Origin: Flammeovirga yaeyamensis
Lineage (GTDB): Bacteria > Bacteroidota > Bacteroidia > Cytophagales > Flammeovirgaceae
Direction of reading: 5' to 3'
Length of the DNA: 64,000 bases
Assembly: GCF_018736045.1 (NCBI RefSeq)
Contig: NZ_CP076132.1
Span: forward strand, 2,155,501 to 2,219,500
Below, one piece after another: positions 28,492 through 34,599 of this stretch. Numbering within the stretch: position 1 is the first letter of the stretch; each line of letters starts with the position of its first letter. Position numbers and translations under genes: made by a program. The notes beneath the pieces were generated by a model. It saw only the letters and a list, made by a program, of their open reading frames with translations, had not been told where the DNA came from and searched no databases.

Positions 28492-30603
28492 ATGATTAAC
28501 AAACTACCATATTTTATTTCATTACTGATATTATTATTCACAACTAACGCCTACTCAGAAGAAACTCCGAAATTTTATAATGACTCTGCAGAAGATCTTT
28601 TTTACGATGCTCCTTTGGAGAGTTATAAAATGGCAGAAAAGGCTTTGGCAGCTGCACATAAGGTATCGTCTACACACGAAATAGTTAGAGCTTATGTTAA
28701 CCTTTCTAGGTATTATACCTTTAAGGAGAACTACCAACGATCTTTGGATAGTTTATATGTTGGGGTAGAATATATTAATGATATTCCAAGAGAAACAGCC
28801 GAACAGTTATTGCTTTCAATCAGTCAAAACCATGTGATACTTCATAGTGATAACCTTACTTTCGATCAGTTTATTAATAGTAATGATGAGGAGAAGTTTT
28901 GGAGAAAAAACTATAATGTATTAATCAAACTTTCTGCTTACTATTATAATAATTACAACTATTTAAATGCGAATGATAATCTCCAAAAAGCATTGGTATT
29001 AGCTCAAAATCTACAGGACAGCACCTATATTTCTGAGGTGAATTATCAAATAGGTCGATTGGCGGTTGCTATAGAAAAATACGATCGGTCGTTGGTTTAT
29101 TTCAATAAATCTCTTCCTTATACTCTAGCTTCTAATGATTCTGTTCGGGCATCAAAAATCTATTCCTATATGGGAGAAAGTCAGATGATTTTAAATGAAT
29201 ACATCACTGCTGATTCTTTATTTCAGTTGGCGCTATCATATTCTTCTCAACAGAATGAAAATCAATATTTAGTTCTAAAAAACTTAGGAAAATTTCATTT
29301 CAATCAAGGGAAGTATGCCACAAGTAGATCTTATTATAACAAGGCTTTACAAAGTATGGGTAATAATTTCGATGCAGAAAAAGCATTCATTTTTAACGAA
29401 TTAGGAGACCTTTCTATTATTAATCATAGTTTATCCGAAAGTAAAATGTATTATGATTCTGCTATTTGGTATTCTAAACGTTTTCAGGATTTTAAAAACT
29501 TAGAAGAAGCACTTGTTGGATTGTCTGATATAGCAGAAAGAAGGAAGGACTATAAGCTGTCGAATGAATTACTCAAGAACTCAAAAATTGCTCAAGCAAA
29601 AAGTAACGAGCAAAAAGAGATGGAGGCAATATCGTATTCCAATGCTTATTTTGATACCTATTTTAAGGATTTACAGATTATTGACTTAAGACAAGATAAA
29701 TACATCAAAGATCTGATCCTAGAACAGGAAAAAGTAAAAACCAACCTCTTAATTGTCATTTTAATTGTCGTTTTATTGGGAGGTGTTCTTTTAGTCTTGT
29801 GGTTTCTTCAGACTAGAAAAAATGCAAAGTTAGAAAGGGAGAAAGCAAAAGTTGCCAGAGAACACAACGATGAATTAATGCTCATCAATGATGTATTGTC
29901 TCAATCTCAGAAGGAATTACTCAATGCCAATCAGATTAAAGATAGAATGTTCTCTGTAATTGGACATGATGCAAAAGGACCGCTGATTAGTGTAAGAAAT
30001 CAGGTGTTTGGTTTGATAGGAAAAGTGGATAAAGATTCTTCAGTTTATGAAGAACTTGTCAACTCCGAAATACTTATTGATAACGTCATCCGACTAATTA
30101 ATGACTTGCTGAATTGGGCGATGTTGCAAGACGAAAAGATTGAATTGAATATCGAAAAGGTAGATTTTAAAGAGATCTTAGAAACGAATTTAAGTCTTTA
30201 CAAACAAGTCATTGATCGTAAAAATATTGCTTTTGATATCAACTTGCCATCAAATACTATCTTGGATACCGATTATCAGTTGCTAAGTTTTTGTGTGAGA
30301 AACCTGCTTTCTAATGCCTTGAAATATTCACCAGAAGGTGGTGAAATTGAAATTTCATCCAAAAGAAAGGAAACGAGCTTTTCACTATCAATATCTGATA
30401 ATGGCCCTGGAATTGGAGAACATCAGAGGGAAACTATATTTCTGATGCCTGAAAGTTTTATAGCACCTAGCCCAGATAGGGAAGGTTTAGGCTTCGGTTT
30501 ACCCATGACAGCAAGGTTTGTAAAACTATTAAAGGGTGATATTTCTTTAACTTCAAAATTGAATGAAGGATCGAAGTTTCAATTAACTATTCCTGTGGGG
30601 TAG
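28492..30603 (+). CDS. TPR-containing sensor histidine kinase
   Basis: 703 residues: a signal peptide (to about residue 22), a periplasmic array of TPR-like helical repeats (about 30-390) and one transmembrane helix (about 416-437). A short coiled coil, a HisKA domain with His492 (SVIGHDAKGPL) and a HATPase domain follow; the ATPase has the N box LLSNALKYSP (about 604), G1 DNGPGIG (about 635) and G2 GLGFGLPM (about 664). This architecture is common in Bacteroidetes, where the TPR part is thought to sense a protein or peptide partner. It pairs with the divergent NarL-type regulator. Its last 21 nt overlap the 3' end of the convergent gene 30583-31182. Confidence 0.93.
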   Translation: MINKLPYFISLLILLFTTNAYSEETPKFYNDSAEDLFYDAPLESYKMAEKALAAAHKVSSTHEIVRAYVNLSRYYTFKENYQRSLDSLYVGVEYINDIPRETAEQLLLSISQNHVILHSDNLTFDQFINSNDEEKFWRKNYNVLIKLSAYYYNNYNYLNANDNLQKALVLAQNLQDSTYISEVNYQIGRLAVAIEKYDRSLVYFNKSLPYTLASNDSVRASKIYSYMGESQMILNEYITADSLFQLALSYSSQQNENQYLVLKNLGKFHFNQGKYATSRSYYNKALQSMGNNFDAEKAFIFNELGDLSIINHSLSESKMYYDSAIWYSKRFQDFKNLEEALVGLSDIAERRKDYKLSNELLKNSKIAQAKSNEQKEMEAISYSNAYFDTYFKDLQIIDLRQDKYIKDLILEQEKVKTNLLIVILIVVLLGGVLLVLWFLQTRKNAKLEREKAKVAREHNDELMLINDVLSQSQKELLNANQIKDRMFSVIGHDAKGPLISVRNQVFGLIGKVDKDSSVYEELVNSEILIDNVIRLINDLLNWAMLQDEKIELNIEKVDFKEILETNLSLYKQVIDRKNIAFDINLPSNTILDTDYQLLSFCVRNLLSNALKYSPEGGEIEISSKRKETSFSLSISDNGPGIGEHQRETIFLMPESFIAPSPDREGLGFGLPMTARFVKLLKGDISLTSKLNEGSKFQLTIPVG

Positions 30604-31182
30604 GTGAATGCGTTTATCGATTTCATCAAAATAATCATTCACAACTTCTTGTTGTTCTTTGATAAGGAAGGTTTGAAGCCATTTGATCTTATGTTCTTTT
30701 CCATCTTTCAGTTCGAATATCAAATAGTTGACATTGTACTGAGAAGTAAAGAACCTGTAACTGATTACATCTTTAATCTTAATTCTGTGCTTTTTAAAAA
30801 ATAAGTTGATTTGAATTTCATCATTTGTTAACCCAAAGAAATTAAATAGAAAAGACTTTTTATTTACCCGACGAGCAATGTTAAGCAACCCAACAATAAA
30901 ACCTAATTCTAAAATATCAGGTATGAAAGTCATCCAATCGTACATGTCGAAATAATCAAATCCATGAGTATAAAGCTCATAAAAATTATAACCAACTTGT
31001 GTGACAATTAAGACAAAAGAAAAGGCATTTAAACTTCTTTTTATTTCTAAAACTTTTCTGTTTTCAGTTTGAATCCCATCTTGAGTATAAGGTATAAATA
31101 TTTCTCCATCAACTTTATAATTGAAGAGAGTGGATTTTCTTTTTTTGATTTCTGTGGTAGATTTTTTTTGAATGTTTGTCAT
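30583..31182 (-). CDS. Hypothetical two-helix membrane protein
   Basis: 199 residues, not recognised. A charged N-terminal part (MTNIQKKSTTEIKKRKS...) precedes two hydrophobic helices (about 55-75, FSFVLIVTQVGYNFYELY; about 83-105, FIPDILELGFIVGLLNIA). A soluble C-terminal half rich in beta-strand-like text (IQINLFFKKHRIKIKDVISYRFFT) follows, a layout seen in bacterial PH-like (YdbS/YcxB-type) membrane proteins. That likeness is weak. The gene converges on the kinase gene and overlaps it by 21 nt, so transcription of one may interfere with the other. Confidence 0.7.
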   Translation of the reverse strand: MTNIQKKSTTEIKKRKSTLFNYKVDGEIFIPYTQDGIQTENRKVLEIKRSLNAFSFVLIVTQVGYNFYELYTHGFDYFDMYDWMTFIPDILELGFIVGLLNIARRVNKKSFLFNFFGLTNDEIQINLFFKKHRIKIKDVISYRFFTSQYNVNYLIFELKDGKEHKIKWLQTFLIKEQQEVVNDYFDEIDKRIHLPHRNS

Positions 31183-31314
31183 TTTTGAGGATAAAGGAGT
31201 AATAGTTTATTCAGTGATTAAAAATAAGAGTTTTATCTGGTTTATCATAGAAGATATCAGAAACGAAAATTGTATAATAATTTATATATTTAATTGAACA
31301 AATTAGTAAACAAC

Positions 31315-32151
31315 ATGGAACACAGAGATGATTTTATAAAGAGAAAATATATTGAAAAGTCACAGTTATTTTTAGAAAATATTAAAAATGAAATAATTGG
31401 ATTTTATTCTCAAAATGACCTTGATGAATTTTATAAATATAATTTTGATAGTTTTTATACATCAAAAAATCCACTTGAATTTTTGAAGAAGTGTTTCGAA
31501 ATGAATGAAACTAAATTATTTAAAAATAATTTAGAATTGAATCATAATTTTCCAAAAGGTTACCGTTCGGAAATTTGTCCAAATATTGAATTTCCTAATT
31601 ATAGTGAAATCAAACATCTTGATTATCCATTGACAAGAAAACCTAAAGGAATGAGAGAGGAGCTAATGTTTAGTGGAGGCAACGTGTATGATAAAAAGAA
31701 ATTTAAAAAACTGTTTTTAGATTTTGGCAAACTAATTAAAAATGACTTTACTTTTGATAAAAAAAAATCTGATAATTATTGGTTTCGTTATACAAAAAAA
31801 ATTAGCGAGGAGCATTCAATGTCAATAAAATTTGATATGTCAAGATTCTTTGGGAATTTAACAAATAATTACATTGTATTACCTTTTTATTATATCGAAG
31901 TTTTTCCAACTGAATTTGATAAAGTATTTGATGTTTTAGATTACGAGAATTCAGAAAAAATATTCATGAATTTGTGTCCGATAGGTTATTTGTGTTATTA
32001 CCGGGATAATTCACTTGGGTTAGATTATCAAAATATTAATGAAACCGATCTGAAGAATATATTATTTTGTTGGTTTAAAAATAGACTTAAGTTACTTAGT
32101 TTTTTAGCTAATGCACATTCGGAGCTGATATTAGAAACACTTGAGGAATAA
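31315..32151 (+). CDS. Orphan hypothetical protein of the AT-rich island
   Basis: 278 residues from ATG 31315; a TTG at 31294 would add seven. Not recognised. The protein is soluble, rich in Asn, Lys, Phe and Tyr, without a signal peptide or a clear catalytic motif. It is strongly AT-biased compared with ileS downstream. Together with the repeat element 11 nt past its stop and the toxin-antitoxin pair nearby, this suggests recent acquisition. Size and composition resemble immunity proteins or orphan effectors of polymorphic toxin loci, but nothing in the sequence proves that. Confidence 0.65.
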   Translation: MEHRDDFIKRKYIEKSQLFLENIKNEIIGFYSQNDLDEFYKYNFDSFYTSKNPLEFLKKCFEMNETKLFKNNLELNHNFPKGYRSEICPNIEFPNYSEIKHLDYPLTRKPKGMREELMFSGGNVYDKKKFKKLFLDFGKLIKNDFTFDKKKSDNYWFRYTKKISEEHSMSIKFDMSRFFGNLTNNYIVLPFYYIEVFPTEFDKVFDVLDYENSEKIFMNLCPIGYLCYYRDNSLGLDYQNINETDLKNILFCWFKNRLKLLSFLANAHSELILETLEE

Positions 32152-32161
32152 TCTTTTTCTG

Positions 32162-32214
32162 TTTGGAGTGTTAAGCGGCAGTGTCACTTCGAACTATTAA
32201 TAGTAATAGTCTTT
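32162..32214 (+). repeat. 53-nt structured repeat, copy 1
   Basis: 50 of 53 positions match copy 2 at 32800-32852. Hairpin A pairs GGAGTG (32165-32170) with CACTTC (32185-32190) around a conserved 14-nt loop TTAAGCGGCAGTGT. Hairpin B pairs ACTATTA (32193-32199) with TAATAGT (32204-32210). It begins 11 nt after the stop of the preceding orphan gene. See the findings for its structure-neutral substitutions. Confidence 0.85.
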
Positions 32215-32269
32215 TCTTTGTGAATATATGAATTTATTTGGTGTTGAAGTAGGTAAAAAATGAAAGCAA

Positions 32270-32779
32270 ATGATGATGAGGTTTCAAGTAAAAGAAATGA
32301 TTAACATAGTAGCAGTATTATCATTGTTTGTATCTGTTATATACATATTTATTACTTTTGAAGATGAAGATGTAAGTACAGATAATATAAATAAACTGAA
32401 ATGCTATATTCAATCTGATTATGATTCTATTAATCAGATTGAATATGATTCTATATTTCTATTTAAAATTTATAAAGGTGAATTCATTTATGAAAGAACT
32501 TTTATTGAAAATATTTTATATAAGGATACTATAATTAAAAAAGGGGATACTATATTTTACCAAATATATTTTGGGGCTCAAAAAAGTGAATTTTTAGAAT
32601 CATTTTATTTTGGTCTTAATAAAACTTATAATTATGATTCACTTATTGTTTCTGAACAATCAAATTGTGGAAGATATAATTTAGTATTTGAATATAATAA
32701 AGGAAAGCTTTCTCAAATTTTGGAATTTGATTCAGGCACAGATATGTATAAATTAATTGAAGAATTTAAAAATAAATAA
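32270..32779 (+). CDS. Orphan membrane-anchored hypothetical protein
   Basis: 169 residues starting with three consecutive ATG codons (32270, 32273, 32276), so the exact start is uncertain by two residues. A single N-terminal hydrophobic helix (IVAVLSLFVSVIYIFITF, about 13-30) anchors a soluble, acidic, Tyr/Ile-rich domain that would face the periplasm or, if lipidated elsewhere, the surface. There is no lipobox. Not recognised. AT-biased like its neighbours and flanked by the two good copies of the 53-nt repeat, so gene plus repeat looks like one inserted unit. Confidence 0.6.
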   Translation: MMMRFQVKEMINIVAVLSLFVSVIYIFITFEDEDVSTDNINKLKCYIQSDYDSINQIEYDSIFLFKIYKGEFIYERTFIENILYKDTIIKKGDTIFYQIYFGAQKSEFLESFYFGLNKTYNYDSLIVSEQSNCGRYNLVFEYNKGKLSQILEFDSGTDMYKLIEEFKNK

Positions 32780-32799
32780 AATAATTATTCCTATTCCTA

Positions 32800-32852
32800 T
32801 TTGAAGTGTTAAGCGGCAGCGTCACTTCGAACTATTATTAGTAATAGTCTTT
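32800..32852 (+). repeat. 53-nt structured repeat, copy 2
   Basis: Hairpin A pairs GAAGTG (32803-32808) with CACTTC (32823-32828); hairpin B pairs ACTATTA (32831-32837) with TAATAGT (32842-32848). It lies 21 nt after the stop of the membrane-anchored orphan gene and upstream of the toxin-antitoxin promoter. Confidence 0.85.
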
Positions 32853-32922
32853 GACTTATTACAATTAGCAGAAATTGTCTTCTGACTATCATTTTAAAGA
32901 GCTTTAAAAATGTATCAAGCTT

Positions 32923-32954
32923 TTTGTTTGATGTTATAACATTTTGTAAATTTG
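32923..32954 (+). promoter_or_regulatory. Promoter of the toxin-antitoxin pair
   Basis: TTTG at 32923-32926, a 20-nt spacer and TAAATTTG at 32947-32954 match the Bacteroidetes -33/-7 consensus well. The antitoxin ATG is at 32976. Confidence 0.7.
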
Positions 32955-32967
32955 TAATAACAAAATG
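32932..32967. promoter_or_regulatory. Candidate autoregulatory operator of the toxin-antitoxin pair
   Basis: A perfect palindrome TGTTATAACA (32932-32941) lies in the promoter spacer. An inverted repeat CATTTTG (32940-32946) / CAAAATG (32961-32967) brackets the -7 element. MazE/AbrB-type antitoxins usually bind such dyads and repress their own operon. Confidence 0.6.
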
Positions 32968-32975
32968 ATAGATAT

Positions 32976-33281
32976 ATGAAACCAATAACCACAAAAATAA
33001 AGAAAATAGGAAATAGTAAAGGGGTGATAATTCCTAAAAAGATGCTTCAAGAACAAGAATTAACAGATGATATTATTCTTACGCCAGTTGAGGGGGGAGT
33101 TTTAATTTCTAGTGTTAAAGAGTATTCTATGGATGATCTAATTAATTTGGAAAAGAAAAAATTAGAGGAGAATAACTACCTTAAAATGGCTGAAAATGAA
33201 ATTCATACTTTAAGTGAAAGTGAATTAAAAGCCTATACTAAAGAAACGGATGAATTTAATGATTTTGATGTAATTGATTAA
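32976..33281 (+). CDS. AbrB/MazE-family antitoxin
   Basis: 101 residues. The N-terminal swapped-hairpin DNA-binding domain is clear (TTKIKKIGNSKGVIIPKKMLQEQEL...DIILTPVEGGVLISS, residues about 4-47). The rest (SMDDLINLEKKKLEENNYLKMAE...) is an acidic, flexible tail of the kind that neutralises MazF toxins. Its stop codon is directly followed by the toxin ATG, so translation is coupled. A promoter with overlapping inverted repeats lies just upstream, in line with autoregulation. The exact subfamily (MazE, PemI or ChpI type) cannot be named from sequence alone. Confidence 0.85.
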   Translation: MKPITTKIKKIGNSKGVIIPKKMLQEQELTDDIILTPVEGGVLISSVKEYSMDDLINLEKKKLEENNYLKMAENEIHTLSESELKAYTKETDEFNDFDVID

Positions 33282-33608
33282 ATGAAAAGAGGCGAAATAT
33301 GGTTAATTGATTTTGACCCCAGTAGAGGAAAGGAGCAAAAGAAAGTAAGGCCTGCATTAATTATTGGTAGTGATCATTTAAACGGATTGCCAATTAGAAT
33401 CATACTTCCAATAACCGGAACTCAAAGAATAACACATGTAGCCATTACAGCTTCTCAAGATAATGGCCTAATAAAAGATTCTTTTATAGATACAGTACAA
33501 ATCAAATCTTTTAGTAATGAAAGGTTGATTAAAAAAATGGGAGTCATTGATAATATGACATTTGCTAAAGTTTTAGCAAAAGTATCTCACAATTTGGGGT
33601 TGAACTGA
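33282..33608 (+). CDS. MazF/PemK-family mRNA interferase toxin
   Basis: 108 residues, normal for MazF. The N-terminal motif RGEIWLIDFDPSRGKEQKKVRPALII carries the conserved Gly-Glu-Ile/Val-Trp and the basic RPALI strand around which the RNA-cleaving site forms. A Thr/Ser-rich middle follows (ILPITGTQRITHVAI), then the helix SFSNERLIKKMGVID. Such toxins cut single-stranded mRNA at short sequences, and the upstream AbrB-type protein should block this one. The reading frame is intact and the key residues are present, so activity is plausible. The pair may stabilise the AT-rich island. Confidence 0.88.
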   Translation: MKRGEIWLIDFDPSRGKEQKKVRPALIIGSDHLNGLPIRIILPITGTQRITHVAITASQDNGLIKDSFIDTVQIKSFSNERLIKKMGVIDNMTFAKVLAKVSHNLGLN

Positions 33609-33617
33609 TAATAATAC

Positions 33618-33640
33618 GTTTAAAAGTAAACTATTTTTTT
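33618..33640 (+). terminator. Weak hairpin after mazF-like gene
   Basis: GTTTA (33618-33622) can pair with TAAAC (33627-33631) and is followed by a seven-T run. The stem is only 5 bp and AT-rich, so termination would be weak. Confidence 0.35.
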
Positions 33641-33710
33641 AGTTGACCTCATGCAAGAAGGCACAAGAGTAAATAAGAAATCAAGAATAAGAATTAAAAA
33701 TGGGTGACAA

Positions 33711-34286
33711 ATGAAAGTAATTAAGGATAATAGAACTATTGAGTTAAATGAAAAGCTTAAAAATGAAATATTCACAATGAACTTTCTATCTAATAAAGCG
33801 TATTTCCCTGATAAAATTTTAAATAATAACGATTATAATTTGTTTATTTCATTTGACTTTGATTTTTGTGACGAGGTTGAATTATTATTTAAGAACATGA
33901 TTTATAAACATAAAGAGTCAAGGTTTTTTATGTCTACAATGTCCCCAATGGAACTAAATGATTTTGAACTAGAATATGAAGTGGATTTAAAAAATAATAA
34001 AATAGAGGATCTGATTTATAGTGATTTAGAATTATTTAAATCAGAACCAGATTTTTATATTTCTCATACAGATATTGGTACTGTTGTGCTTATTTATGAT
34101 TTATCTAAAGATTTTGTAATCTTAATAGATTGTGATAGTAATGTTATTTATATAATGATAAACAAAAATTATTATATCAGTAATGATATTGAAATCCCAA
34201 ATACATTTCATTCTATTAATGATGATATATTTAGGGATGATTTTTCAAAAGAATATCATCAAGATTTACTTCGTAACTATTTATAA
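33711..34286 (+). CDS. Orphan acidic hypothetical protein
   Basis: 191 residues, not recognised. The protein is soluble, very rich in Asp, Asn, Ile, Phe and Tyr, and has no signal peptide. Segments such as NDYNLFISFDFDFCDEVELLF and TVVLIYDLSKDFVILIDCDSNVIYIMI suggest an alpha/beta or SMI1/KNR4-like immunity fold, but no diagnostic motif is visible. AT-biased like the other island genes. A degenerate copy of the 53-nt repeat follows 31 nt after its stop, the same arrangement as for the two orphan genes upstream. Confidence 0.6.
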   Translation: MKVIKDNRTIELNEKLKNEIFTMNFLSNKAYFPDKILNNNDYNLFISFDFDFCDEVELLFKNMIYKHKESRFFMSTMSPMELNDFELEYEVDLKNNKIEDLIYSDLELFKSEPDFYISHTDIGTVVLIYDLSKDFVILIDCDSNVIYIMINKNYYISNDIEIPNTFHSINDDIFRDDFSKEYHQDLLRNYL

Positions 34287-34317
34287 AGTTTGGTATTATT
34301 AGATTTCCTAATCTGTG

Positions 34318-34345
34318 TTGAAGTGGTAAAAGGTAGCGTCAGGAG
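34318..34345 (+). repeat. Degenerate copy 3 of the repeat
   Basis: The stretch starting TTGAAGTGGTAAAAGG aligns with the first half of copies 1 and 2 (GAAGTG...AGCGTCA retained) but has lost the CACTTC arm and hairpin B. It lies after the third orphan gene. Confidence 0.45.
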
Positions 34346-34545
34346 CTGTTTGATGTACTAAATTGATTGGCCACAAAACACCTCAATGAATAATGGTTAT
34401 TCTGCAAACAAACACTAACAATCACCTCAAAAAGCATTTTTAAAAATCACTATTTCTTTGACTATTAATCTCTTGTTGCAAATAATATCGAAGATCATCA
34501 AAAGTTAGTTTCTCATTTACAAACAAATTACGATATTTGTGCGAA

Positions 34546-34569
34546 TTGTACCCGTACGGGACAAGTTTT
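34546..34569 (+). promoter_or_regulatory. GC-rich hairpin with T run in the ileS leader
   Basis: TTGT plus CCC pairs with GGG plus ACAA around GTAC, with one bulged A; the core CCCGTACGGG (34551-34560) is a perfect palindrome. GTTTTT follows. It resembles a short terminator or attenuator placed 35 nt before the ileS ATG. It might instead be an operator or simply close upstream transcription. Confidence 0.5.
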
Positions 34570-34599
34570 TAATATAATAATTGACAGTTACATCATCCA

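Larger units (their letters stand above)
34287..34599. other. Right edge of island and ileS leader region
   Basis: About 310 nt without a gene. It contains the degenerate third repeat copy (34318-34345), then about 200 nt of AT-rich DNA with no convincing ORF. A GC-rich hairpin (34546-34564) sits 35 nt ahead of the ileS start. No complete TTTG/TAnnTTTG promoter was found; the nearest resemblance is ATATTTG near 34532. Confidence 0.5.

Noticed and set aside
32162-32852. Repeat as an integron attC site: GTTAAGC fits the GTTRRRY core
   Set aside because: No RYYYAAC partner lies upstream at a suitable distance, the conserved part extends both sides of the core, and no integrase is present. A cassette-like role stays possible but not as a standard attC.
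32809-32994. Minus-strand ORF of 61 residues over repeat copy 2
   Set aside because: It runs through the repeat and the toxin-antitoxin promoter, so its coding appearance is accidental.
34287-34599. T-box riboswitch ahead of ileS
   Set aside because: No T-box consensus, specifier loop or long leader is seen, and T-boxes are not typical of Bacteroidetes.
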